DNA of 64,000 nt from positions 4,776,701-4,840,700 of the forward strand of contig OZ038450.1 in assembly GCA_964036195.1 (NCBI GenBank), read 5' to 3'. The position numbers were made by a program, and so were the translations under genes. This DNA is from Sphaerolaimus hirsutus. Taxonomy: Eukaryota; Nematoda; Chromadorea; Monhysterida; Sphaerolaimidae. Below the pieces are notes generated by a model, which saw only the letters and a program-made list of their open reading frames with translations, was not told the origin of the DNA and did not search any database. Shown here piece after piece: positions 1-11,461 of the stretch (position 1 is the stretch's first letter; each line of letters begins with the position of its first letter).

Positions 1-78
1 AAACATTGTTATGATAAGTGGTACAGTGCTTTCCCGTCAATATGCGAACATTAAAATATGTGTTCTATTCAAAGGCGA

Positions 79-512
79 CAGGGACGTATCCAGGATTTTT
101 GAGCGGGGGGGGCTGCTTGTTTACGGAGGCCGGCGAGGGGGGGGGGCTCAGCCCCCCCCCCTAAAATTTTAGCTACATATTGGCGGAATGGCGCCATGGC
201 GCCGGCGCCATTAGTAGGCGCCACACCATGGCGCAATTGGCGTTGGCGTCAGCGCCATGGAATGCTGTATATGTATGTAAATATACATACAAAACAGCAA
301 AAAAACACAACATTGAATGTATTTATAATGATTTGTGGCCACATGGAGCAAATCCGATGATAATAGGTTATGTATGGTGAAGAATGCGCGCTTGCGCGCA
401 AAATTTTTTACGCTGACGTTGAAAAAGTCGCATTTTCCGGTCACTTTTTGGTCTCGCCCCGGGAGGGGGGGGGGCTGCAGCCCCCCCCGCCCCCCCCCTG
501 GATACGGCCCTG
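79..512. mobile_element. hAT-type non-autonomous element with 8-bp TSD AAAGGCGA
   Basis: Starts CAGGGACGTATCC and ends GGATACGGCCCTG, giving imperfect terminal inverted repeats. It is flanked by identical 8-bp copies of AAAGGCGA at 71-78 and 513-520. An 8-bp duplication plus CAGGG termini is typical of hAT elements. The interior has long G and C runs and GGCGCC palindromes and no transposase reading frame. It is inserted across the intron/exon junction of ZNF622. Related copies lie at 6100-6494 and 8007-8680. Confidence 0.9.
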
Positions 513-516
513 AAAG

Positions 517-2454
517 GCGAAAAAGTCGGCTGCGGTCGTTTCTGTATCTACTGCCTTCCGTCTAAAAAACGTCGCTTTGCTGATTTGAACGCTGTCAGAC
601 ATCACATGAAAGATCTGGCCCATTGCAAATTGCGGCGCGACGCTGAGAGTATGCTCGAGTTGGCAGATTTTTATGATTACAGGTGAAATTACTAGAAAAC
701 ATCCTACGTCGACATTTTTATATTTTGTGTCGATTATCGAGTTTCGAGCTCATGTCTACGTCGACATATTGTCGGAATTCCAGCTACCGTATTTCCTCGA
801 ATTACCACGGGGGATTATTGTTTCAGAGTGGAAAATTTGAGGGGGGTTATTTCGCCAGAAATTTTTGGAAACCACAGTACTAAATTGTTGCTTGTAACGT
901 ACACAGAAGTCGAAAAATGCAACAAAAACCGTCATGTATAAGACTCTATAGACTTATATAAGTACGTAGACGGTATAAACCCTATTCTAACCTAACACAG
1001 TCATTGTTTTTAACGTGTGTTTTGCGTTTCCCGGATCACAAACCACAGTTTTTGTCATTTACGTTCACTATACACTAAATTTGGGGGGGGGTATTTCGAG
1101 GGGGGTTATAAATTCATAGTGTCCATTTTGAGGGGGGGGGGGTATTTCAAGGAAGTTCGGTACTATTTATTTTGTCGCTTCCCCTAAAATTACTCGCTGG
1201 AAAAACGCCAATGCAGTTCGAGCTACCCGGACGCCACTGAAACGGACCCGGAATCGGACGCCCAGGTCGATGTGATGCTCGAACGGAATTGGCAACTCGT
1301 TTTACCTTCGGGCAAGTAGATTTTCTTTTTAGAATTGACATGTCAACTGTGGTGGGTTGGTGCCGTGACGCGATATATGCCTGTACAGTTTGATTGTGCT
1401 GTTGGTAGGGCGCTAGACATCTGATGTTTCTTTCACAATGGACATATGCGCATGGGCCTTTGAATAGCCCTACACAACTATTAGATAACTTACAAAATTA
1501 TAAAAATTCATAAATCAGCTTTGAACGCATTTAGGTATGAAATTTGTAATTCGCGGGTTTGCGCTCAAAATCGGCACTGGGAACAAGAATGCTGTGAAAT
1601 AAATATTTACCTACATTTTTCATTTTTACCTATATTTTCCATTTTGCCCTTCCAGTGGGGTTAGAATCTCACGCAAGAGCGCTTTTCTGAAAAAAAGTTT
1701 TCAGTTGAGAATTTGTTTGAACGGGACACGCCTCCCCCCACCGTAAACAATATTTACTTTTGCGGTCAATAGTTACGGTAAACTGCAAAATGATGTGAGA
1801 AAAAGTGGTTTTTATGACACCAATTGGGTATTTTGGGTAAATGTCAATGTTCGAAACCTCACAAATGCATACAGCAATATTTGCTGGAGCTTGGCAACCC
1901 AAAGTAACCCCTACCAATCCCCACCCCCAAAAATCACCCCTCCCTGAATAACCCCCCCCCCCCCCTCAGGCGCCGCCCTGGGCCACCGTTCATTGGCGCG
2001 CTATTTTCGTCAACGTTTGCGGCCGGACAGCGACAGCGATCGGCGGCGACGCGCCGTGCAGCGGGCGGGCAAAGTGAATGCACTGCTGGCTCAGTACAGG
2101 GCCATTGGCTGGACGCAGGGGGGTGACAGTATGTTGGGGGGTGCCCGATTGTGGGGGGGGGGGTTTCTGGCTGCGAGTTGTGTCATAGTTTCGGTTTGTG
2201 GGTTTGTTGGACTGTGTTGATAACCGAAAGGCAGTGTTCTTACCGAAAGGCAGTGTTCAGTAAATGGGAAAAATGTTACAAAATCACCACTCTATCACAC
2301 CACTTGATTTTTTTATAATTTGTTTTCAGAAGAGTTGGTGGCAAGCAAGGCGCGCGATATGGCATTTATGCGGAAGGCATTGGCAAAGCGCCAACATTTG
2401 ATAGATGGCCCCAAGGGCTCAAAATCGTTTGTGTTTACGGGGAGATCTGGATGA
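517..2454 (+). CDS. ZNF622: ZNF622/REI1-like 60S maturation zinc-finger protein, last four exons
   Basis: Exons 517-682, 1217-1311, 1970-2122 and 2330-2454 (stop TGA at 2452). Splice phases agree throughout. The first exon encodes a U1-type zinc finger: CIYC, then HHMKDLAH (C-x2-C, H-x5-H), then ELADFYDY, the family hallmark ahead of SSYPD. The second ends ERNWQLVLPSG. The third continues GHRSLARYFRQRL and LLAQYRAIGWTQ. These match the conserved C-terminal half of ZNF622/yeast Rei1, a cytoplasmic factor in late 60S subunit maturation. Exons for the N-terminal fingers lie left of the window. The intron after 1311 appears to be GC-AG (donor GCAAGT); with it the reading becomes LPSGAALGHRSL, as the family requires. 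The first listed exon uses an AAAG acceptor duplicated by a hAT insertion at 79-512. The C-terminal tail differs from the vertebrate one. Family assignment is from remembered family sequence. Confidence 0.92.
786..1161. mobile_element. CCGTATTTCCTCGAA-ended inverted-repeat element
   Basis: Left end ACCGTATTTCCTCGAA and right end close to TTTCAAGGAAGTTCGGTA (degenerate), with GGGGGGTTATTTCG blocks inside. It belongs to the commonest inverted-repeat family in this window, lies in a ZNF622 intron and has no reading frame of its own. Confidence 0.65.
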
Positions 2455-3306
2455 AGCTGTTTTTGTTGTGCTGTTTTTTTTGTTGCCTTTATTTCCCTCG
2501 TGGAGAAGTTTTTCGGCTCCTGTGATCATGGTTTTCAAAGATATGCCTACCGTGGGTTTAGTTTTAAGATCTATGATATTTTCAAATTTGTAAATAGATC
2601 TAATTGTGTTTTTTTTCCATCAACACTTCATTGTGATGGGAAATCGGTGATAGAATCAGAATGAATGATCCATTTTCACTCGTCATGTCTACTCTTTGTG
2701 TTTACATCTATTACACTATTAATTCATCTACTTAAACACCGGTCTATTTGTGTCATCCTGTCGTTCGTTTTATTTCCTTCATCCTTATCAAGTGGTCCCA
2801 ATTGGGCCCGTGCCTGTCCGAACTACTCACATTGGCCGGCTGCGGTGTCGTCGCGGCGGCATGTCGTCCACGGTCGCGCGCGTTGCCATCGTCACAGGTG
2901 CGGCTCGCAGTTCTGCCGTTGTGGTGTGGGTGGATCCGGTGTGAAGCGTAGTTTTTAAAGTGGGGTACCTTAGTTTTTAAAGCGTATTTACGTGAAATAC
3001 GGGTGGAGTACTGCGTATATTATACGTTTCCTCCAGAAATGATACCGGTGCTCACTCGCGCGCGCACTTTTTCAAAGTAAGCGAGTACAGAATACGCAAA
3101 TGAGAGAAAAATTGGGGTGCATAAAAGGCAAAAACCACTCGAACTAATCAGAATGGGCAGCAGAAATGATAGAAGTTGCGATGGGTAGGGAAAGCGACTC
3201 GCTTTCTATTCTTACGCTTGTTTAAACTTCACTGCAAATACTTTACATTTACTTTGAAAAATGTTCAGCACTTTCAACAACTCTGATTTGAATAAATGGG
3301 CTAGGT

Positions 3307-3794
3307 CAGGGGTCTCCTAGGGGGGGGGCTGCCCCCCCAAATCGGCCAGCTATCTATCCCGAGGCAAAATTTTTGGTTACTACCCCCAAATCGCTCAGCT
3401 ATCTATCTATCTGGAGTGGTTTTTGAGAAATTTTGCCCCAATTTTCGCTCAAAATCACTAATTTTCACACCTTTTTATAGTTTTTCACCTTCAAAATCGT
3501 GCTTTCCGGCTATATACATGGTTATATACCTATTTTTAGCCATTTTATACCTTCTTTTGGCTACTTTTAACTGATTATTAGCGATATTTTCCCCTTTCTG
3601 CCTTATTAACCATACATTGTCTAAGCCTAAGCCTTGCCTAAGCCTATACATTGTGCCCCCGTCAGCCCCCCAAGCCCCCCCCCCCAGCCCCCCCAAGCCC
3701 CCCCCCAGAAATTTTTTTAAGCTATCTATCTCTCCGGAGGAGCGATTTGCTATCTATCCAGCCCCCGCGAGGGCCAAAATCCTGAAGACCCCTG
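3307..3794. mobile_element. hAT-type element, 488 bp, TSD GGCTAGGT
   Basis: Ends CAGGGGTCTCC and GAAGACCCCTG, flanked by identical GGCTAGGT at 3299-3306 and 3795-3802. Inside are GCTATCTATC motifs near each end and G/C homopolymer runs. It lies in SDR1 intron 1. Fragments of the same family occur at about 6620-7025, 18829-19000, 35150-35280 and 38757-39015. Confidence 0.88.
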
Positions 3795-4112
3795 GGCTAG
3801 GTCATGGCTTTGTGGGTATACATGTCGCCTCTGGGTCGATAATAGCTGAGCGGGGTCAGGGCAAATTTGATGCCCCCGAGTAACCCCGTTGGAGGCCGGT
3901 GGTAGGGTCCTGATTGTCCGTTGAGCAATATCTCCCCCAATTATTTAAAAAAAGGTTTTTAATTGTCGTTGAAAACCGTTTTTATCCCTGATTTGCCGCT
4001 GGACTATGTTCAGGAACTGAGCATTTTATTCCTTCTAGACGACACCTACGTTTGAGTAACTTCATTCTATACAACTGCTACATTCAATGTTCAGTTGCAG
4101 CGACTGACACCC

Positions 4113-4211
4113 GAGATTACCGTTGTAAAAAGCGCCAAGACTTCGACGCCAAGAGCCATGGCGCTTTTCTGAACCCCAGCGCCAACCTCCAATAGCGCCA
4201 CGCTTTTACAT
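4113..4211. repeat. Small inverted repeat with TGTAAAAAGCGCC ends
   Basis: Begins TTGTAAAAAGCGCCAAGAC and ends GCGCCACGCTTTTACAT, with GGCGCT-type words inside. A related copy lies at 42057-42151 in SDR3 intron 4. Probably a miniature transposon; I found no clear target duplication. Confidence 0.5.
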
Positions 4212-4431
4212 CACCCCTCAAGATAATCCAATTTGATTCAGCTTTGCTGATTTTTATTTTTCTGCTGAAGACCACATTAATTAGTTTGCACAAGCTAATA
4301 ATACAACGTTTAATTATCCGAGAAAATAGGCTGAGAAGCAGCTCACACTGACCCAGGCTCCAGCAGCGGCATCGGCGCGGCGACGGCATTGGCGTTCAGT
4401 GCGGGCGGCAGTGCGCCCGGGGGGCTGGTGC

Positions 4432-4625
4432 CATAGACAAAATCGGGGGTGGCATTTTAGGGGGTCCACTGGATTTTCGTGTCGTCCCGCCATAGCCCCG
4501 ACCCGACTCCAAATTACAAGATACTCGAAGGGCGTCAAAATCGGCCAACGTACAACAGAATGGGACGACACGACAGTCTAGTGGACCCCCCCCCCCTAAA
4601 ATGCCACCCCCGATTTTTTTCTATG
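4432..4625. mobile_element. CATAGA-ended palindromic element inside SDR1 exon 2
   Basis: Ends CATAGACAAAATCGGGGG and CCCCCGATTTTTTTCTATG. Flanks are GCTGGTGC (4424-4431) and GCTGGTGG (4626-4633), an 8-bp duplication with one mismatch, as expected of hAT-like transposition. The interior is largely self-complementary. The sister copy in SDR4 (45410-45608) is at the same exon position. Confidence 0.88.
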
Positions 4626-4758
4626 GCTGGTGGTCACGGGCAGACACAATGACAGACTCGCTGCCGTCACGCAGCAGTGCACGCACGCGGGACAGAGCCC
4701 AGATAAGGTTCATATTACCTGTTTGTGGAATTTTGGTTACTAGCATCGGGGAGCTGAG

Positions 4759-5021
4759 TGTCGGTCCCGACCCCTGTAAAGTATAAGGTCAAGTGTCAAA
4801 TGTCATGTAAAATGTCAATCTAAACGAAAAGAGAACATTTTATAAATGAACTTTGCACGACAATTGACACTTTACCTGACACTGTACGACAATTTACACT
4901 GCTCCTGAGACACTTTGCATGACAATTGACAATTGAAATTTGGCACTTGACTTTGACACTTGACAAATTGTATGAAATTTGACACTTGATTCTACACTTT
5001 ACAGGGCTTGGGACTGCCACC
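4759..5021. mobile_element. Hairpin element (GTCCCAGACCCTG family), diverged copy
   Basis: Left end near GTCCCGACCCCTGTAAAG, right end CTTTACAGGGCTTGGGAC. The interior is TGTCAAATGTCATG and GACACTTTG-like words on both strands. It is in SDR1 intron 2, 67 bases before exon 3. It is longer and more degenerate than the copies at 30-36 kb and is the one that looks most like the satellite at 49-64 kb. Confidence 0.7.
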
Positions 5022-5930
5022 TATATCAAGTCGATGTTTCATTTCTTTGCAAGCTCTTGTGCCCCGAAATTTAGCGCCGCTGTCGCAGATTTTGTCAATG
5101 GTGGCCGACATCACGGCTGAAAACGATCGCAGGCGGCTCGTTGACGAAACTATCAAAAAATTCGGCCGCATCGATATTCTGGTGGAGTCTTTTGTGAATT
5201 TTTGTAATAAATTTTTTAATTTTTTTTTGTTGAATATTTTGTTTCAGGTGAACAATGCCGGGAGCGTTGTGCAAAATACGCCAGCGTCGCGTGCTGATTT
5301 GAAGCACTATGATTTTACTATGGATATCAATGTGCGCTCGTGAGTTTTACTGTGGATTATTTTTGTGCCGATTTGGTTGTCAAAAATAATTGATGGAAAA
5401 CTGAAAGAGTAAAAAAATTCTGCTGCTGGTAAGCGAAAAGGGTAAAAATGTCCACTTGATGGAAAATAGAAAAGGTTGAAATTTTCAGCTGCTGGGGCGC
5501 GGCGCGGCAAAAGTCTTTGATCGTGCCGCCGCACGTATTCATGCACAGGGTGCATGGATGCGCTGACAATAGAATAGAGTTACATGCGCTGAGAGTTTCC
5601 GTCATTCATTTTTTCTATCCCAAATTTTCAGGGTGGTTGCTCTGACGCAGCTGTGCGTGCCGCACCTCGAAAAGTCGGCCCCCTCGAATATTGTGAATGT
5701 GAGTAGCGTCGCTGCACTGTTGCCAAGATCCACGATGGCATACTACAGCATGTCCAAGGCAACTTTGGAAATGTATGCGAAGTGTCTGGCAGCCGAGCTG
5801 GGCCCTAGAGGAGTAAGAGTCAACAATGTTAAGTAAGTTTCATCAAAAGTGAATTACATAAAATCCACTTTCCGGGTGTCTGCTAGTTTCGGACAAAGGC
5901 CAAAAAGTAATGGCTTCGTCAACATAGGGC

Positions 5931-6022
5931 TAGGGATGGCCAAAATACGTTTTTTAACGACCCTGTTTTTTAAGAAAACAGAGATTTTTTTTAAATACTG
6001 TTAAAAACACCGGCCATCCCTA
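5931..6022. mobile_element. 92-bp hAT-type MITE with TAGGGATGGCC ends
   Basis: TAGGGATGGCC at the left and GGCCATCCCTA at the right are exact inverted repeats. Flanks CATAGGGC and CAGAGGGC match at 7 of 8 positions, a likely old 8-bp target duplication. It lies in SDR1 intron 5. Confidence 0.75.
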
Positions 6023-6099
6023 CAGAGGGCTGCTATATTTGACATAGATTTTTTGCGATGCTGTTCAGGAATCAGCAGCTGTGGACATTTGTGCTCAGT

Positions 6100-6494
6100 C
6101 AGGGACGTATACAGGATTTTTGAGCGGGGAGGGGGCTGCTTGTTTACGGAGGCCGGCGAACGGGGGGTGGTCAACCCCCCCCCCCTTAAAATTTTACTTA
6201 CAGAGTGGCGGAATGGCGCCATGGCGCTGGCGCCAGCGCCATGGAACGCTGTTTATATATGTAAATATATGTACATACAAATACAGCAAAAAGCACACCG
6301 TTGAGTATATTTACAACGATTTGCGGCCACAGGGAGCAAATCTGATGAAAATACCTCATGTCTGGTGAAAAATGAGCGGTTGCGCGCAAAAATGTTTTAC
6401 ACTGACGCTGAAAAAGTCGCATTTTCTGTCCACTTTCTGGTCTCACCCCGTGAAAGAGCTGCAGCCCCCCTGCCCCCCCCTGGATACTTCCCTG
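6100..6494. mobile_element. hAT-type element, 395 bp, TSD TGCTCAGT
   Basis: Starts CAGGGACGTATACAGG, ends CTGGATACTTCCCTG, and is flanked by identical TGCTCAGT at 6092-6099 and 6495-6502. It is the same family as 79-512, including the central GGCGCCATGG block and the TACAAATACAGCAAAAA stretch. It lies in SDR1 intron 5. Confidence 0.9.
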
Positions 6495-6619
6495 TGCTCA
6501 GTGAACATTTGTATTTACATGTGCAGTGAATATATTTGTGGGGCCCCGTCCCATTACACATGTAAAACCACCACGCATGTAGACCCGGCCCGGCATGTAA
6601 AACTATACCTGGCATGCTG

Positions 6620-7190
6620 AAAATAGGCAATAAAGCACATGACCTAGTGATTTTGAAGGTGAACATCTATAACAAGTATGAAAATTGAGATTTTGGGTTA
6701 AAATTAGTCTAATATTGCTCAAAAGCGCCCCAAATAGCAAGATAGTTAGGCAATTTGCGGGGCCATGTACCGGCAAGTTTACCTGGTGCACAAGTAACAA
6801 AAGTAGTAAAAGAGTGCCGTGACGCGGTGTATGTTGGGGCCTTCAAATGGCATCATTCCATCACTAATCATGTGTTTACTTTGGAGGGGGTTCGCAGGGG
6901 TTCAATCTATGAGGTTTTTCAGGATTTAGAAGGAAAAAATGTGCAAAAATCGCTAGATAGATATGTAGATAGCTGGAGCCTTTGGGGGTGAGGCCCCCCT
7001 CCAACCCAGCATACTGAACCCCTGCCATGTCCATGAAGACTCAGTGCTCAAATACAGGGGCCATACCTAAGCACCAGGTGTAGGGAGGTGTTCAGAGGAA
7101 TGTAGCCAAAAATTGCCTCTGGAGTAGATAGATAGTTGGCTAGGCTGTTTGGGGTGGGGTTACCCCCCTCCCCCCTTTTCACCCCTGCGG
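6620..7190 (-). mobile_element. Fragments of the CAGGGGTT hAT-type family
   Basis: Read on the minus strand, a copy begins CAGGGGTTCAGTATGC at about 7025 and contains GCTATCTACATATCTATC. A second end-like fragment with the same AGATAGATAG motif and a CACCCCTG end lies at about 7110-7180. Neither has a clear duplication; they look like decayed copies of the family at 3307-3794. Confidence 0.5.
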
Positions 7191-7409
7191 GTATAATGTG
7201 TCTAATGGGCCTATAGTGGGTCTACATGCTGTATGATGGGTTTACATGCGTGATGCGTTTACTCGCGTAATAGGCTTGACCGTATTTGTGGGCATGGCGC
7301 AGTGTATGCGCTGCAACTGTTTACTGAACACAATTGTCTGCTGAGCACAAATGTCCAGGGATTATTCGAATAGCCGCGGTTCAGTGGCGCAACAAATCCC
7401 ATGAAAATA

Positions 7410-7612
7410 GGTATACTCGGCGGACCGCAAAGTATGCGCCGAATCCTACCATAATTTAATGAAAACTATCTTGTGATAAAGTTCGTAATAAATTATTCCA
7501 TAAAGTAAAAACTGAATAATATGGTGAAAAACTGTATAATTTTTGGTTCGTTATTCAGATGGGTTATGGTAGGTTTTCATAAATACTAAGTATGATGTCC
7601 GCCGAGTATATT
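7410..7612. mobile_element. TATACTCGGCGGAC-ended inverted repeat
   Basis: TATACTCGGCGGAC near 7410 is repeated inverted as GTCCGCCGAGTATA near 7598-7611. The inner motif CCTACCATAA is likewise inverted. A TA duplication is possible. No coding potential; SDR1 intron 5. Confidence 0.6.
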
Positions 7613-8006
7613 GTCAACTTGTCCCACACTTTGAAGTAAAATTTACCATATTCCATCTGAAAATAGGACTTTTTTATCTCAGCACTTTGCTCTAAGTTTA
7701 CGGGAACTTGGTTACTGTTTTTTTACCTTACTTTGCTCCACAAAATACTGTAGCAGCGCTCTTTGTAAAGCTTGATATCGCAACAATATATCAACCACAG
7801 CATGCACCATCAATGTAAGCTCTTTGTGTGAGCACATTACATCCATATAACATTGGTCTGCATGCATTTCAGCCCGGCCATAATTGAAACTCCGATATTT
7901 GAGCGGTCCGGCGTAGATGCCCAGGGATACAACAAGGTGTGTGTAAAGGCAAGAACTCGATGCGCATGTGAACCCGGTGCACATGTAGACCCGGTGATCG
8001 GGGGAC

Positions 8007-8680
8007 CAGGGACATATCCATGATTTTTGAGCGGGGGCTGTTTGTTTACTGAGCCCGGTTAACAGGGGGTGGCTCAGCCCCCCTAACATTTTACTTGCGT
8101 GGTGATGGAATCGCGTCATTTTTAGCGCTGGCGCCAAAAATCGCCGATATTTATGTAAATATACATACCGTATTTCCTCGAAATACCCCCGGGGGGTTTA
8201 TTGTTTCAGAGTGAGAATTTTGAGGGGGGGTTAAACGAGGGGGGGGTATTTCGAGGGGGGGGGGGTTTATTATTTCGCCAGAAATTTTTTGAAATCCCAG
8301 TACTAAAATGTCGTCTGAAACGTACGCAGACGTCGAAAAATGCAACAAAAATCGCCATTTATAAGACTCTAAAGACATTTATAAGTGTGTAGATGTACAA
8401 ACACTGTTCTCACATAACAGAGTCATCGTTTTTAACGTGTGTTCTGCATTGTCGGGATGACAAACCGCAGCCTTTGTCATTTACGTTCTCTATACACTAA
8501 ATTTGGGGGGGGGGGTATTTCGAGGGGGGGGTTTATAAGTTCATAGTGTCCATTTTGAGGGGGGGTATTTCGAGGGGGGGGGGGTATTTCGAGGAAATAC
8601 GGTACATATAGAGCGACGGGCACGCCATTCAGTGTATTTTGTAAAGAATTGACAGTACGAGGACCGATATACTTATCTCC
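8007..8680. mobile_element. Old hAT-type copy with a younger element nested in it
   Basis: The outer element starts CAGGGACATATCC at 8007. It breaks near 8166 at the start of an ACCGTATTTCCTCGAA element (8167-8603) and resumes at about 8604 with ACGCCATTC-type sequence. The uninterrupted version of the junction can be read at about 13240-13430, which has GCCATTCGGAG directly after ATGTAAATATA. The nested element ends CGAGGAAATACGGT at 8603. SDR1 intron 6. Confidence 0.7.
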
Positions 8681-9116
8681 ACCTATACAATTGCGAAAGA
8701 ACTGCACGCTAAGCATGCTTCAATGCAAAAGATAGGAGGCACAATCACAGGCCTCATTGTGCCCGATTCGTGTGTGTTTTTGCACACAATGCAGTCACTA
8801 TTTATTAGTACAAATGCCCTTTACAAACACGATCCACAATCTTGACAAACAGGGTTAGTAGATGGCAAAGTTGCTTCCCAAGAATGCAATTGCACATGTA
8901 TAGGGGGTTGACTTGAGTTTTTAGGGGCTGAGTTTACAATTCAGGGTTGAGTTGCTGGGTGTTGATAAATTAGGGTTGAGTTGACAGAAGTTTAAAGATA
9001 AGGGGCTGTTGACACAAGTTTAAAAATTAGAGGCTGAGTTTATGGGAGTTGAGTTGATGGGTGTTTGCCAAATTAGGGGCTGAGTTTATGGGAGTTAACA
9101 ATAACATTACCATAAT

Positions 9117-11460
9117 CCTTAAGTGAGGCCCCCGGGGCTAAAAAATATAAATTGTGATATAATGCATTTGTGGGTTACTGATTACAATGATTTGAAATAT
9201 GCACTCCATTCTGACAGTACATTACGATAACCCTGAAATTGAACCCAAAATGGGGCCAAAATTATCAAATTGTGAAATGATGCATTGTGGGTTTCTAATT
9301 GCACTGATTTGATATATAATGCACTCCATTTTGACACTACATTACCATAACCCTGAAAATGAACCACTGGGGCCAAAAACTTTCAATTTGTGAAATGATG
9401 CATTTTTGGGTTTCTGGTTGCACTGACTTCAAATTTAGGTTTCTGATTGCACTGATTTGATATATGCACTCCATTGACACTACATTACCATAACCCGAAA
9501 AATGAACCCATGGGGCCAAATACTTTCAATTTGAGAAATGATGCATTTTCAGGTTTCTGATTGCACTCATTTGAAATATGCACTTCATTTTGACACTACA
9601 TTACCATAACCCTGAAAATGAACCACTGGGGCCAAAAAATTTCAATTTGTGAAATGATGCATTTTTGGTTTCTGATTGCACTGATTTCAAATTTGGGTTT
9701 CTGATTGCACTGATTTGATATATGCACTCCATTTTGACACTACATTACCATAACCCTCAAAATGGACCCATGGGGTTAAATACTTTCAATTTGAGAAATG
9801 ATGCATTTTCGGGTTTCTGATTGCACTCATCTGAAATATGCACTTCATTTTGACACTACATTACCATAACCCTAAAATGAACCCCCTGGGCCAAAAACTT
9901 TCAAATCATAAAATGATGGATTTGTGAGTTTCTGAGTGTAGTGATTTCAAATATGCCCAGGGCTTAAAAAATTAGAAATTGTGAAATGATTCAATGTGGG
10001 TTTCTAATTGCACTGATTTGAAATATGCACTCCGTTTTGACACTACATAACCCTGAAAACTACATAACCATAACCCTGAAAATGAACCTCTGGAGCCAAA
10101 AACTTTCAATTTGTGAAATCATTCATTTTTGGGTTTCTGATTGCACTGATTTCAAATTTGGGTCTATGATTGCACCAATTTGATATATGCACTCCATTTT
10201 GACACTACATTACCATAACCCTAAAAATGAACCCATGGGGCCAAATACTTTCAATTTGAGAAATGATTCATTTTCGGGTTTCTGATAGCACTCATTTGAA
10301 ATATGCACTTCATTTTGACACTACATTACCATAACCCTAAAAATGAACCCCCTGGGCCAAAAACTTTCAATTTGAGAAATGATGCATTTTCGGGTTTCTG
10401 ATAGCACTCATTTGAAATATGCACTTCATTTTGACACTACATTACCATAACCCTAAAAATGAACCCCCTGGGCCAAAAACTTTCAAACCATAAAATGATG
10501 GATTTGTGGGTTTCAGAGTGTAGCTATTTCAAATATGCCCAGGGCTTAAAAAATAAGAAATTGTGAAATGATTCGATGTGGGTTTCTAATTGCACTGATT
10601 TGATATATGCAATCCATTTTGACACTACATAACCCTGAAAACTACATAACCATAACCCTGAAAATGAACCTCTGGAGCCAAAAACTTTCAATTTGTGAAA
10701 TCATTCATTTTCAGGTTTCTGATTGCACTCATTTGAAATATGCACTTCATTTTGACACTACATTACCATAACCATAAAAATGAACCCCCTAAGCCAAAAA
10801 CTTTCAAATCATAAAATGATGCATTTGTGGGTTTCTGATTGTAGCGATTTCAAATATGCACTCCATTTTGACACTACATTACTAAATCTCTGAAATTGAA
10901 CCCCTAGACCCAAAAATTTCTAATTGTAAAATGATGCATTTTGCAGGTTTCTTATTGCACTGATTTGAAATGACTCAATTTCAACTCTACATTACTGTAA
11001 GCCTTAAATTGAACCCATGGGGCTAATAAATTAGAAATTGTGAAATGATGCATTTGTGGCTTTTTGATTGCCTTGATTTGAAATATGCACTTCATTTTGA
11101 CACTACATTACCATAACCCTGAAAATGAACCCCCAGGGTCAAAAATTTTCAAATCATAAAATGATGTGTTTGTGGGTTTCTGATTGTAGCGATTTCAAAT
11201 ATGCACTCCATTTTGACACCATTTGACTAAAACCCTGATAATGAACCCCTGGGCACAAAAACTTTCAATTTGTGAAATGATGCGTTTGTGGGTTTTTTAT
11301 TGCAGTGATTTGAGATGTGCACTCCATTTCTACTCTACATTACCATAACCTTTTAAGTCTAACCCTTGGGGCTAAAAAATTGAAAATTGTGAATTGATGC
11401 ATTTGTGGATTGATGATAGTGATTTTTTGAAATATTCATACCATTTTCACACTACATTAC
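9117..11460. repeat. Tandem array, about 118-140 bp units
   Basis: About 18 diverged units, each carrying CACTACATTACCATAACCC, AATGAACCC, AAATGATGCATTT and GATTGCACTGATTTGAAATATGCAC. Short and long unit forms alternate. Gene-free; the reading frames in it are fragments of the repeat. Confidence 0.85.
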
Positions 11461-11461
11461 C

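Noticed and set aside
4428-4643. Splicing out the SDR1 exon-2 element as an intron (donor GTGCCATAG, acceptor GGGCAG)
   Set aside because: The donor is phase 0 and the acceptor phase 2, so the result hits TGA within a few codons; no better acceptor seen before GTCACGG.
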